From Deroplatys truncata (Eukaryota; Arthropoda; Insecta; Mantodea; Mantidae), in contig CM060978.1 in the NCBI GenBank assembly GCA_030765065.1, forward strand, positions 221,049,498 to 221,113,497: 64,000 bases of DNA, read 5' to 3'. How positions within the stretch are numbered: the first letter of the stretch is position 1; each line of letters opens with the position of its first letter. Shown piece by piece: positions 1-11,714 of the stretch. The position numbers and the translations under genes were made by a program. Under the pieces are notes generated by a model. It did not search any database, had not been told where the DNA came from, and was given only the letters and a program-made list of their open reading frames with translations.

Positions 1-326
1 TCTGACAGCTGGAACAATGACGATTTGATTTTAAACGACACAAGTACGAAAGTAATTATTATTTATATCAAGGAATATTCTTAATAAATAAAACTTGATG
101 CTACGAGTTTCATCAGATAAATTCGTAACCTCTCGTCAGATTCCCCATGAAAAATAAAATCTATGCAATAAAATAGGGTAATAAATGATGAAATATAATT
201 ATTACACAAATATACACAATTTCGGGGTCATTTCAAAAACATATAGTGCGTGGGAAAGTATAGTAAACAAAATAAAAATTTGGATTTCACTATAATAAGC
301 TGAATTAACGAAAATAGTCAAAAAGA
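1..326. other. Unassigned AT-rich DNA
   Basis: No ORF of interest, repeat end or RNA gene is recognised here. The stretch precedes the fold-back repeat that begins with a short A-run and CTGATGTG. Confidence 0.5.
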
Positions 327-1456
327 AAATCTGATGTGTGACACTCACATGACTTTCTCTACTCTTGTAAAAACTATTTTTACAAATGCTTTTCTCCATA
401 AGCTTCATGTTAATCGAGATGTTAATCTTATTGCTAATTTTATATATGTGCAAGGGAAATAGGTAGGCTTTAAGCGATAGTCAAATATTTTAAGAGCTGG
501 TTGCTATGTGGATTATTCCATTCTCTTTGCATTACCAGGACAAAAAAAATGAATAACGAATTAGCATTTGAGAAAAAGTATAAGTATTGGAAAATTTAAG
601 GAAATAACAAGCAATATCTCGAAATGGTTCACTCAGCAAAAAAAATATATGACATAAATTGTGTATTTTAACGTGAACAACATTTTTTGTGTAGTAAAAT
701 TTTGTCTATCTCTTATGGTTTACCTGTTATGCAAAAGTCCTTCACAATGAAGAATACTTTTGGAGACATTCATAAAAATTGGAGATATACATTTTATTTG
801 TCATAACTTGGTATTTAGGTTCAGTATCTTCCAAGGATGCGACACGAAGGTTTTCAAGAAAATCCCCCCCCAATCCATCCCTCTTTACATGGAAGAGTTT
901 TCGAAAATGTTAATTTTCTCAAAAATGGTTCTAACGATTTTGATTAAAAAATAATATATGTTTAGGATATTTTATGACAAATAAAATGTATATCTTGAAT
1001 TTCCTGGGAATGTCTCCAAAAGTATTCTTTATTGTGAACGACTTTTGCATAACTGGTAAACCATAAGAGATAGACAAAATGTTACTACACAAAAAATGTA
1101 GATCGCGTTAAAATACACAATTTATGTCATATACATTTTTTCTGTTGAGTGAACCGTTTTCGAGATATTACTTGTTATTCCCTTAAATTTTCCAATGCTT
1201 ACACTTTTTCTAAAATGGGAATTCGTTATACATTTTTTTGTCCTGGTAATGCATAGAGAATGGAATACTCCACATAGCAACCAGCTCTTAAAATATTTGA
1301 CTATCGCTTAAAGCCCACCAATTCCCCTTGCATCTACAAGAAAATTAGGAATAAGATTAACATCTCGATATCTCGATTAACATAATAAGCTTTTGTAAAA
1401 ATAGTTTGTACAATAGTAGAGAAAGTCATATGAGTGTAACGCATCAGATTTTTTCT
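327..1456. repeat. Family A fold-back copy with ~475-bp inverted arms
   Basis: The left arm (about 329-804) is the 3' half of family A in reverse orientation. The right portion (about 805-1449) is family A in forward orientation, from the block reading ACTTGGTATTTAGG to the 3' end. Bases about 973-1449 are the reverse complement of about 329-804 with scattered mismatches and small indels, leaving a loop of about 170 bp. Both outer ends are the family 3' terminus (CATCAGA next to a T-run). If transcribed it would fold into a long hairpin. The short ORFs within it are not conserved as protein between copies. Confidence 0.85.
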
Positions 1457-1462
1457 GTCTAC

Positions 1463-2890
1463 TTCAGGTTAATCTGGATAAACGTTTGCAGAAATGGTTT
1501 TATTGTGCATTTCATTACAGAGTCGAGTGCACCTAACTCCCTATCGTTTGATTTCCTATAGTGCTTCTCTTTATTTAATATTGTCGGAAACCGCCTATCA
1601 TCTGTGTTCTACATCAGTCCTGTGTGCGCCAATCTCTTTTTGCTTTGAAGTCATACCCGCTATACACACGTATTAGCCTATGAACAACGGTCAGGCCCAG
1701 GTGAATGGCAAAAGGTGAGGAGTATGGAATCAGTTCACTTCAGTAGCTGGAAGGTATATTTCGCAACGATGGTCTACACCAGCTCCTAGATGGTCCGTCT
1801 CGTATTGGTTTGATGTCATATGTCTGACACTCAACTTTAACTTATGAACATAGCTCGGTTTCACACTCAGGAGCGAAAGAAAAGGTAGGGGGTAATAAAA
1901 ACAGTAAATGGAGTGCTAGAAACATGTAAGGGATTGAAGACTTGGCGTGATAGAGGCGGATTAGTATTTCCTTACCAACATAAATCGTGCATTATATGTT
2001 TGCGAATCAATGCCGTCTACTGTACATGTAAAGTGATACAAGCGGCTGAAGCCAGTCAAATCTTTAAAGAACTAGTGTCTATATGCTAACCTTTAAATGC
2101 CAAACTCTTTGCAAGAACATCACGAGAAACAAAGAAAATATTAGCTTAACATTTGAAAAAATATTTTTTACTGGAAAAGTCAAACCAATTACAGCATATT
2201 CCAGAAATAAATATATTACAAAAATATTTCACATAAGTTGTTGTTTAAAGAACTTCACACGTGTAGTATTTATTTCTTGTGGTTTACGAGTTATGTAGAC
2301 CTCATTCAGAATGAAGAGGACTTTATAGTTTATTCAGATAAAATTCAGTATATTCATTTTGCTAGTCGTGTAAACGGCTTAAATATATGACATCTTAATC
2401 AAAAAGTTAATAATTTTTAGAAAATTAAAAATAACTAAAGTTATTTGGGGTGCCGGGTTAGTTTGAAAATACTCATATTAATCTTTGAAAGATGCTGAGC
2501 TTAAATGCTAAGTTTGGTATTAATTAAAATTTTTCGTTATGCTCTTAACACACATACACACGGATTATTTTAAAAATCTGGCGTGTTGTATTAAGATATT
2601 TTCTCTACTCACCATTCTCCAAATTATTCTTACAAAAGCTTATTCTTCTAACTTTCACTCGTTTATCGCGATAAACCTTTAAAGATTCTGTATTTCTTGT
2701 AGGAAAAGCGATGGGCTTATTTTTAAAACCCGTGTCGCTATTGGAGGACTTTGAAATGCCTTGCTCTTTAGATGACTATGAGAAAAAGCCAATAATGGCA
2801 TGCCATTTTGAAAAACATTTATGTTTTACATTCTGTATGTGACTTTGTATACTCACTATTGTTTATTTTTATATAGCTTCTATAAACTAT
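1463..2890 (-). repeat. Decayed family A copies, minus orientation
   Basis: Degraded but collinear family A blocks are visible on the reverse strand. A 3'-end block lies at about 1463-1530 (TTCAGGTTAATC, TTTGCAG). The middle and 5' half lie at about 2045-2570 (AAGCGATAGTCAAA-like, then the 'TTAATCAAAA' and 'CTAAGTTTGGTATT' blocks). A second 3'-end remnant starts near 2596 (TTTTCTCTACT, then GCTTATTCTTCT). Bases about 1530-2044 interrupt the first copy and match nothing I recognise. Divergence is much higher than in the copies at 38-44 kb, so these are old. Confidence 0.55.
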
Positions 2891-2978
2891 TCTTAGAAAA
2901 GGAAATGTAGAATTAGAGGATTAAGAAATTCAGTGCCATAACCGGAATTTGAACCACGGAAATTCCGGATAAATCCAT

Positions 2979-3075
2979 GGTTCAAATCTCCTCTATGGTA
3001 ATGAATTTTTCAGTCCTCTGACTGTACCTTTCCAACGTTGTGCCACACATGGGTTGTGTGAAAAACAATTAATTA
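2979..3075 (+). mobile_element. SINE remnant, family S5 (B box and body)
   Basis: A pol III B-box-like GGTTCAAATCTC is followed by a body ending CACACATGGGTTGTGTG and a run reading AAAAACAATTAAT. The same body occurs at 56.44-56.50 kb, and the same B box plus 5' body at 56.73-56.78 kb. No good A box precedes it, so the head appears truncated or mutated. Just upstream, 2945-2990 holds a short inverted pair around GGAATTTGAACC and GGTTCAAATCTCC. Confidence 0.5.
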
Positions 3076-3136
3076 CTATATTTTTAGGAAAGCTGATTCT
3101 TAATCTACTTCATGTCAACTTAGATAACCTTTGACC

Positions 3137-3410
3137 CTCTCTGTGGTGTGGTGGTAGCGTGTCTGTCTCAAATTCTGGAGACCCCGAGTTTGAATGTCGG
3201 CTAGGATGAGTTACACGAATAAGGATTCTTCCGGGGTTTTCCCTTATCCTGAAAAGACGAATGTCGGGTAACTTTATGCTTTATGGCGAAATGATTTTCA
3301 TTTGAGCACCAATTCATGCATTTCACCCGATATATCTAACCGATTAAAGCACACTAAACTGAAAAACAAAATCTCAACAACAACAAAACAACAAAAAAGA
3401 CAACAAACAA
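3137..3410 (+). mobile_element. tRNA-derived SINE, family S3, with (CAA)n-rich tail
   Basis: The head has an A-box-like segment (GTGGTGTGGTGGTAGCG, about 3143-3159) and a weak B box (GAGTTTGAATGTC, about 3186-3198), roughly tRNA spacing apart. A body of about 150 bp follows, then a tail rich in CAA and AAC (about 3371-3410). This is the layout of a tRNA-derived SINE on the plus strand. Target duplications were not found. Only one copy lies in the window, so it rests on structure rather than on a second copy. Confidence 0.5.
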
Positions 3411-3644
3411 AAGGAAAAAGACATAACCTATACAGATATTATTTCATTACATATTTTATTGTAGGTACAAGGAGGAGAGAGGAAAACTGAATCAGTAGGT
3501 AGATGCTTAAAAGCAGGTTGTTGCATGTTGGTCTTCAAATTCCATACTATTTTCATAACATTACAAGAAAGAAGTAAATAGCGATATCACGTTAAAAAAG
3601 TGACAAAATATTGAAAGATTGAAAACAAAAATAACCAGTACCTC

Positions 3645-4365
3645 TTAAATATATTTATTCAAATTCGTTAGAGCCATTTTTGAGAATACCAAAAATATCG
3701 AATATTTTACCTGGAAAGGGTAGTTTGAGATGGGGGTTTCTCGAAAACCTTGGTGTCATATATTTTCAATAAACTGAATATAAATACCAAGATTTGTATG
3801 CATCCGCGATTTCACTTTTTAGTTAGGCCTTTCATACACACACAAAGACAAGCATAAATTGTGTATTTTAATGCGATCTACATTTTATAGTAAAATTTTG
3901 TCTATCTCTTATGCTTTACCAGTTATGCAAAAGTCGTTCATAATGAAGAATTTTTTTGGAGACATTCCCAGAAAATTCGAGATATACATTTTATTTGTCA
4001 TGAAAGTATCTTAAATATATGATATTTTAATCAAAATAGTCAGAGCCAATTTTGATAAAATTAAAATTTTCGAAAAATGTTCGATGTAAAGGGTGGGGAT
4101 ATTTTCTTGAAAACATTCGTGTCGCATCTCTGGAAGATACTGAACCAAATTTGTTTTTTATCTGACTGTTCGTTTCTGAGTTATGCTGTTCACAGACACA
4201 CAGACAGACAGGCACACAGTCACACACGCGGACATGTTTCCAAAAATACCTTTTTTGGATTCAGGAGGCCTCAAAACATGTATTTCCGGTGAAGTCTCGT
4301 TATCGAATTTTTGGGTGGAATACAATACTTCCCCTACTTACTATACGTAGTAGAGAAAGTAAAAA
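3645..4365 (-). repeat. Family A: old fragment followed by a 5'-half copy, minus orientation
   Basis: Bases about 3645-3850 are a diverged piece of the 5' half of family A on the reverse strand. Bases about 3852-4365 are a better-preserved copy running from the 'ATAAATTGTGTATTTTAA' block to the 5' terminus, ending GTAGTAGAGAAAGTAAAAA. The copy includes the ACACAGACAGACAGGCACAC simple-repeat segment typical of the family. It lacks the 3' third. Confidence 0.75.
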
Positions 4366-6730
4366 TATACATCTTGAATTTTCCGTGAATCTTCATGAAT
4401 GGGGTGATTAGATGCAAAGGGGTACAAATGAAATACCTGTTAAGGTGAGTTGAGTGTTAGCGACATTAGCTTAATGAAATTAAGTTTTTATGGTTAACTG
4501 TTAAAGGGGAAGTGTTTGTCTGTGTTGCAACCTAATGACTTAAGAAAAGCAAAATCAAAATCTTGTAGGTATGGCAGCTGATCCCTTTATCTTATAAAGA
4601 AATACCGAGTTGAAACTGATATCATAACCATATTACAGCGCTTAATAGCTTCCTATCACATTTTATCAGAAGTAACTAAAGTTTACCAAAATGTGTTTAA
4701 ATTTCAGTTCGCATATTTTCTTTTGTTTCTCTTAGCTGGTATCGGGAATTTGGAGAATGGACATGAGGTTCTCCCCGTTTACTCCACCACGTTTAATCTC
4801 ATGCGTGTTGGCTTCATTCCTCTAGTTTGCATTTTTAACGCCTCTACCGATAGCCTACATGATGGACCGGGATGTGAATTATGAATGGATTGCACGCAAC
4901 ACGGGCATGAGGACATCGTTCAATATTCATCCGTTGAGGTCGAGGGAGTATCCTGCTTGGAAACCTCAACTTGATAATTCAGTGTGGTGTGCAAAGTTTA
5001 TCATTACCTCGTAGCTGGAGCATTTGGGCGTCTCAACTGGTTCTCTTATCTAGTTAACCTTGTATCCCATTAAACTCTCAATACAAAGAATGGATACCAT
5101 CCATTTTGAACATACGTGGCGACACGGACCGGGGTGACGAGAAGGAATGAGTCAGGGGGTACCCCAGGAATGTCATTGAAAAGGGTTTTAGCCTACGGGG
5201 AGCTGGAGAACTCATGAAGGGTGACACTGATAGACTTGCAATTCTGGATTTAAGCTAATATTTACTGTTTCTAATAACTAATCTACTACATGCATACAGA
5301 GAGATAGAGATAATGTGCGCGCGCTTGACAGCTCTGGGAGATAGCTCTGGTAGGCAGCGGTAGTGTGTTCGATGAGGCACCTTGCGTTGTACCGAAGACC
5401 GTAGTAAAGTTGGAATCAACCAGAGTCCTGCTACTCACGTGATATGCAGAGACAGAGCCGTCAAAAAGCTTTAAGTTTAAATTTCCGCAGGCCATGCTGA
5501 TCCAGCGTTTCTCCCATCAGTGACGTAAGCAGTGGCAGCATAATTTGCATCAACTGGCCACGTGTCAATACATTCGCGAATATTCGGAAAACATTCCGCT
5601 TTAGTTCACGTGATCCCTGCTTACATCAGCACACGGGAAATGACTTGACAGAATTTTTAAAGCCAACTTCATCGTTTCTCTTAAACAAATTTTTTTCTGA
5701 GCATGCTAAAACTATAGTATCGCAATCTTATGAAATAGAAATATAAACGTCAGAATACAAAACCTTTCCATGATTTAAATATAATACTGAGTTAACAAAC
5801 TAAGTGCTTCTTAAGTTGATATACAAATTTACTATTTGAAGAAACATCTCAGCCCCCATCTGAATTTCCAAAACGCAGGTCTTTACCATCCAAAACAACA
5901 AATTTCACGATTGTCATCTTGTAAAATAAATCGAAGTAGTCGTCGAATACCCGAATAGCAGGACAAAACTTTCACCAAAAGAAAGTGAGGGACACAATGC
6001 AGTTAGGGAATAGGGGGTGAACGAATACGCACCTCTATGAAGATTTAGATGGGTGGATTTATGAAACAGTTCGCCCCAAAATTTGTATACGTTAAGTTTA
6101 TTTAATATCACATTCCTGCGTTCTTTGCCGCTTATTTTTGTACGTATTACTGCTAGAATTGATATTATTATTTTCAGAGAATTTCTAAAATTTAGCTGCA
6201 AGTATTACATTTTGTTTAATTTATAATACCAGCGTCATCAATAGACTGACGTAAGTGTGTGGTAATCTAAAACCTCAAGATTTTATTGAAATTTTTCACA
6301 TAATCTGACATGATGTAGTAGCAGCCTGTATTTAACCACAATCATAGTGCTTCCGTCTATTTTAACATACCAGAGACTCCCTTGTGCATAACAGAGAAGG
6401 TAGACTCAACGTGGTAAAAGCTGCGAGGGTATACATTAGATCACGTGGTGATGCCGAAAAAAATTGGTGACTTAAAGAAGGGAATTGATGAACGTTCCGT
6501 GTATATATAGCAACATTATGTGCCCATAAATGACAAAGTTATCGTAAAGGAAGCTTTTAAATTTGAATTAATTAACTATGCAGTTGTATCTCGTATCCTT
6601 TCGCGTTTAAGAATAACAATGCATAAAGGAAATACATCCTTAGATGTAAGTGGTACCACTCGCTTAGAAGTAAGGCAATGGGGACATCTTCAGATGTATA
6701 TTGCTTTCTGTAATACTTAGGTAAGTACTC
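4366..6730. other. No recognisable gene or repeat
   Basis: About 2.4 kb of AT-rich DNA. ORFs are short (95 codons or fewer), composition is unremarkable, and I see no tRNA, transposase or reverse transcriptase similarity. It could hold regulatory or diverged repeat DNA that cannot be recognised by eye. Confidence 0.45.
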
Positions 6731-7229
6731 ATAATACATAAGTAGAGGAAGAATTGCACTCCACTAAAAATTCGATATTAATATTACACTGGAAATAAAC
6801 GTTTTGGGACTCCCTAAATAAAAAAAAAAACATTTTTAGAAAAACTGTGTGTGTGTGTGAACGGCATAACTCAAAAACGAAGGATTGGTCAAATACCAAG
6901 CTTGTTATTTAACTTTAGCGGATGCGACACAAAGATCTTCAAGAAAAACCCCCAGCCCAAACTACGTTTTACATTAAACAATCTTTGTAATTTTTATTTC
7001 CCCAAAAATAGCTCTAACGGTTTTGATTAAAAGACTATATGTTTAAGATATTTGTATGGTGAATAAAACATCTACGAGGGTGATCAGAAACTAAGGTTAC
7101 AAGGCCGATATTTCTGTAGTTTCATCCGTTGTAGGGAAATTAGTAGTGGTAATTCTAATGTATGCGGTTGGCAACCGTGCGGGTTTCATCCGCCACCTAC
7201 AGCCCTAGCTGTAGGTAAACACAAGTGAC

Positions 7230-8230
7230 GACTCTTTTGGAAAACTGGTCTCGCGAAGACTTATTCGACTTCTGTTGGCGAAACATGTAACCCCGGCTGA
7301 AATTCACCGGTACTGGTAAAGGTTTACAGAGAAACTTTAATGTGTCGTCAGCATGTCGAAGAATGGTGACGAAAGTTTGCGGCCGGTAGAGAAAATGTCA
7401 TCGACGAGGATCGCAGTGGTCGACCCAGTTCGGCATCAATTTGAACACAGCTTGCGTGGAAGAGCTGATTCTCGACGACAGGAGGATTACGTTACGACAT
7501 GTGTCGTATGTCATTCGGAAGCGTTCCTCACATTGTTCACGATATTCTTCAGTAGCAGAAAGTTTGTTCCCGATGGTTTCCACGAAATCTGTCCAACCAA
7601 CTGAAGGAGAAGCGCATGGGGGCAACCTGCATTGCATCTGTTCTCCACGGAAAGGAACAGTTTTCTCTACCACATTGTCTCGGGTGACAAAACATGGATC
7701 CACCACTATATCCCCAGCAGTAAGCGGTCATACCCCTCCCTCCAAAGACAAATAAGTTTAAGGTGACGCCATCTGCAGGAAAGGTGATGGACACAGTGAG
7801 GGTTGTCATACTCGTGGAGATTTTGGAAAGAGGGCACATAGTGACCGCTGACCGATACTGCGAGATCTTGAGATGATTGCGCGAAGCAAACGACTTCTCA
7901 CCGAGGGCTTTATGTTCCTTCACGACAACGTGCAACCTCATACAGCCCAGAACCACCATGCTGTTGAAGCAGTTTCTTTGGGACTCATCGACCACCCTCC
8001 CTAGAGCATGGAGCTCACTCCAAGTGACTTTCACCTTTTTCCTCACTTGAAGTAACGCCTAGGAGACCGACGATTCGCTTCAGACGAGGAGGTGAAACAC
8101 CTTGCGACGACGTGCCTTACACTTAAGGACAGGCTTTTTACTAGAAGGGGATTTTCAAACTCATCCCATGAGGGGAAAAGTGCTAAATCGATATAGAGGC
8201 TATGTCGAACAAGCGATATCTAGAAAAAAG
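7230..8230 (+). pseudogene. mariner transposase pseudogene
   Basis: Fragments of a mariner transposase are readable in shifting frames. They are the N-terminal helix-turn-helix region (HVTPAEIHRYW), the first catalytic region (GDKTWIHHY), PSAGKVMDTV, the second catalytic region (FLHDNVQPHTAQ), and the third (LTPSDFHLFPHLK) followed by FASDEEVKHL. There is a stop where HPPY is expected (HPP*), another after FPHLK, and frameshifts upstream. The usual GDET motif is GDKT here. The gene cannot make an active enzyme. Confidence 0.8.
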
Positions 8231-8706
8231 TATCTCAACTAAAAAAATGTATATTACATAAATTGTGTATTTTAAGGTGATCTACATCTTTTGTGTTGTA
8301 AAATTTGGTCTATCTCTTATGGTTTACCAGTTATGCAAAAATCGTTCACATTGAAGAATACTTTTGGAGAATACAGAAAATTCGAGATATACATTTCATT
8401 TGTCATGAAAATATCTTAAACATATGATATTTTAGTCAAAATCGTTAGAACCATTTTAAAATTTTCGAAAAATTTCCATATGCAGGGTAATCTGGGGTGG
8501 GGGATTTTCTTGAAAACCTTCATGTCGCATCTCTGGAAGATACTGAACCTAAATACCAAGTGTGGTGTTTATTCGACTGTTCGACACACACGGACATGTT
8601 TCCAAAAATGCCTCAAAACATATATTTCCGGTGAAATCTCGGTATCGAATTTTTGGGTGGAATACAATACTTCCCCTACTTACTATACGTAGTAGAGAAA
8701 GTAAAA
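8231..8706 (-). repeat. Family A 5'-half copy inside the mariner
   Basis: Reverse-strand family A runs from a position near the GTTGAGTGAACC block to the 5' terminus (TACGTAGTAGAGAAAGTAAAA). It splits the mariner transposase 3' end from its right inverted repeat, which resumes near 8707. The copy is closer to the 38-44 kb copies than to the host copy at 6.7-9.4 kb, so the family was active both before and after the mariner arrived. It includes a shortened ACACACACGGACATG segment. Confidence 0.8.
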
Positions 8707-9406
8707 GTAATCTAATCTAAACACCCTCAGTTGGCTGTATTGGTTGTATGAAACAAAATGTACACGTTTCACTGCAGGCTTTGTAACCTTAGTTTCTGAT
8801 CCCCCCTCGTATCTTGAATTTTCTGGAAATAGCGTGTGAAATACTTCTTATTTTGATTGACTTATTATGACTGATTAGCCGTAAAACATAGAACAAATCT
8901 TACTAAACAAAAAATTGATCTCGTTAAAGTACACAATTTATGTCAAATAAATTTTAGTCTGGCATTAAAAATTAGGTGTAAATAGTAATGTAATAAAATT
9001 CCTTTTCATCGTTATTTCACATTTAAGCATATCCTACGTTTTATTATTTTATATATATTGCTATCTGTAAAATGGAATTAAGTTCCATAAATAAAGTTAA
9101 TTAATAGCTTCTTTAGAAATAATAATGAAATATGCTTTGTTATTCGTTTTGATTTTCGAATACTTATACTTTTTTGAATTGTGGCAAATGGCTATGCCTT
9201 TTGCTCGTGGACGTGCAAAGAGGACGGAATTTCAAAATCATCGCATTGCAACACCACTTCTAAAAATTTGATTATCGCTATCTATTGTATACCTATGGAG
9301 TATCTAAATGTTTAACAAAAGTTAATGTCGATTAATGAACAAGATTTTGTAAGAATAGCTGTGGAAGAACGAATGGAAAAACCATGTGAATGCAAAAATT
9401 CAGTTT

Positions 9407-11629
9407 TGTTTTAAATTAATTTTGAAATAATTATATATGTTGCAAATGGAATATTACACCGGACATAGGAATTTCCAAGCATTAAATTCATGGAAGGAAA
9501 CTTGTGGGAAAGAAAAATCATGAATTGGTACTGAATTTTAGGCGGGGATGTCGCAGGTAGCAAACCTTATAACGTCTGCTGGCTTTGCAGACGGCACTCA
9601 CCAGACCGTGTTTACCTGCCGTCAGCGTCCCTTAGCCGGTGTTGTTTATGTTCTTTGTATTGACATATAGGTTGAGTGCAGATAATTTGGAAGACAACTG
9701 TTTAAGAATTTCTATGGCTAATTATAATCAAACGTTTAATCCGAATTGTATGCAACGATCGTGTCACCTTGTTATGCGCCCCAAGTAGCTCAAAAAATGA
9801 AGGCAATGAAATGATGATAGAATTGCCAAGAAGGGATCCGTTACAGTGTAGAAGGTTATTTCCAAACTTTGGTATAAATGGCAAAATTATTATTTGCATG
9901 TACATTAAATAGCAAATTTATGATGAAGCTATGTAGTGCAAAAAACTGAATTTATAAATTTAGGTTTCTCACTGGTTATAACATTTTAGACAGGAATTGG
10001 TATATTTCAGAAACTCAACTAACTGCAGAGTGAAGAGATAGAGGTGTTCATCTGTATTAATAATGAAAATATACCTTCCCTTGATAAGATTTATACACAA
10101 ATAAATCTATAAAATATACGAGGTTGTTGAAATGAATATTACTGATATTATTAATTTAATTTTCGACTGCAGCACAATTGCTAATATGCGATATTTTCGG
10201 GACAGCGAACCAGGATGAAGCTATCATGTGGAAACTTAATAAGGTACCTTTTTAATGTAGTACATACTTGCTGACTTAACAAGCAGTAAAACCGCGCAAA
10301 GTGTCTTAAAAGCTTTGGTGTCGACGTAGGGTAAAACCCCACCATTTACTCCCGTGTACTTAAATCTCATTTAATCTAGTCTTTAACCCTCCTTTTTGGC
10401 AACTGCAGAAGGTTAAAATTTATTACGGCCGGAAACTTTAACGGCATCGAAGGGATTACTTGTCAGGACTCCCAGGAAACTATCATTATTAATGTTAATA
10501 ATGTTTTCAGTGAACTTTACATTACCAATCACTCCATCAACACTTTCACATCTTTGTGCCAAACTGCGGAAGTGCACATTTTAGTTACACGCTAGCGCAC
10601 TCATCACTGTTCACACCCACTTACGTTTATAGCGGTCAAGAAACAAACGAAGAAAACGTTCCTCATTGTGCATGCTGTGGTCACAAACTGTTTTGATCAC
10701 ATGCCTATTATCTGCGGTGGACCATGGCTTTCCCACAGCCAAGGTTAACTGGCGTTCTATATGACGTCATCGTGACGTGTATGTTTTACAATGAACAGCT
10801 GATCCTACCAATGAGTGGACATTGGAAATCCGCAAGTAGTTTTTAGGTCGCATTGTGTGACCCAATTATGTCACCGATTCTCAATAGATGTCATATACTT
10901 TCCTGGAACGGACCAGTGGCTATAGCTGCATCTGATTGCTATCAACGCTTTTAATGGGCTGATTACATCAGGCATTTTAAAGTTTTGTGATTTTAATATT
11001 TACTTTCCCTGCTTCTTAAGAACTATGAAATATTCCATCACTAACAAGATATTCTTCTGTTACACCAGTTGAAAATAACTATCATTATTTGCAGTAGTAA
11101 TTTTACACGCGCGCGCAGGCGCACACACCACACATAGACACACACTATGATGGTTAAAATAAATTCATTTCATGGATCAGGAGATCCCTACTTGAAGTGA
11201 AGTTTCGGGAGAGTTTATCTGCTCACGTTGATATATTCTTTTACCACTGCCAAACAGAATCGAGACGAATTTATCGGCTCGGGTTAACAATTTGTTTTCT
11301 CATGTGTAAATGTAGACCCCTAATGGAGCTCTAATTCTGTTGGTAACCATGATTTTGTGTGTGTGTTTGTGGGTGTTCAGTTAAAGGATTGTTTTCATCC
11401 GCGCCCTATACTGTCTGTCGACCAGCATTCCTGGCAGGAATGCATTCAACAGTTCAGTAAACAATTCTTTCTACACCACCATATACAACACAGGACTATA
11501 ATCCTTCCGGCTCGAGAACCGATTCTAATATAACGTGAAGTAGGTTTATTTTTTAAGAGTAATTGTATTATAGTTCCGTTGTTGGGGAGCCAAACTTTAT
11601 GAAATAACGGCCGCACGTATGATACAAAG
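9407..11629. other. No recognisable gene; small hairpin at 9.58 kb
   Basis: AT-rich DNA without a recognisable coding region. A perfect 7-bp stem (CGTCTGC ... GCAGACG) around a 7-base loop lies near 9578-9598. The segment 10.6-10.9 kb is somewhat more GC-balanced, but no family is recognised. Confidence 0.4.
11105..11146. repeat. Alternating CG/CA purine-pyrimidine tract
   Basis: A run of ACACGCGCGCGCAGGCGCAC-type sequence is followed by CACACCACACATAGACACACAC. Alternating purine-pyrimidine DNA of this kind is prone to Z-form. No gene is adjacent to give it a role. Confidence 0.6.
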
Positions 11630-11714
11630 TTTCCGGTGGCCTTCGCCCCAATGTTCACTTTCCGGTGGTCTTCGCCCCAACTTTACCTTTCGATGGCCTT
11701 TGCACAAACTTTAC
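11630..11714. repeat. Three-unit minisatellite, 29-bp unit
   Basis: Three consecutive units (29, 29 and 27 bp) each begin TTTCCGGTGG or TTTCGATGG, contain CTTCGCCCCAA or a variant, and end near TTTAC or TTCAC. The GC content is clearly higher than in the flanks. A partial fourth start (TTTCAACTTTG) follows. Confidence 0.8.

Larger units (their letters stand above)
7075..8809 (+). mobile_element. mariner element (DD34D type), defective, with a nested family A insertion
   Basis: The terminal inverted repeats are about 30 bp. The left end has CGAGGGTGATCAGAAACTAA, and the right end is its near reverse complement (TTAGTTTCTGATC, CCCTCG). TA flanks both sides (7073-7074 and 8810-8811), the target duplication expected of mariner. 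Removing the family A insertion at 8231-8706 leaves about 1.26 kb, normal for mariner. It carries a broken transposase and sits in an older family A copy, so three insertion layers are stacked here. Confidence 0.85.
6731..9406 (+). repeat. Old family A copy split by a mariner element
   Basis: Collinear but diverged family A runs from AAGTAGAGGAAG (about 6740) to AATAAAACATC (7072). It resumes at 8812 with TCTTGAATTTTCTGG and continues through CACAATTTATGTCA and a degraded 3' end near 9406. The intact family reads AATAAAATGTATATCTTGAATTT across this point, so the interruption is exactly a TA-flanked insertion. A further stretch of about 130 bp near 8970-9100 does not match the family. Confidence 0.7.

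Noticed and set aside
327-1456. CRISPR-like or satellite array from repeated family A units
   Set aside because: Units are ~0.86 kb, dispersed in both orientations with unrelated flanks; there are no short regularly spaced repeats, and the genome is eukaryotic.
7549-8046. 165-codon minus-strand ORF
   Set aside because: It is the reverse-strand shadow of the mariner transposase pseudogene on the plus strand.
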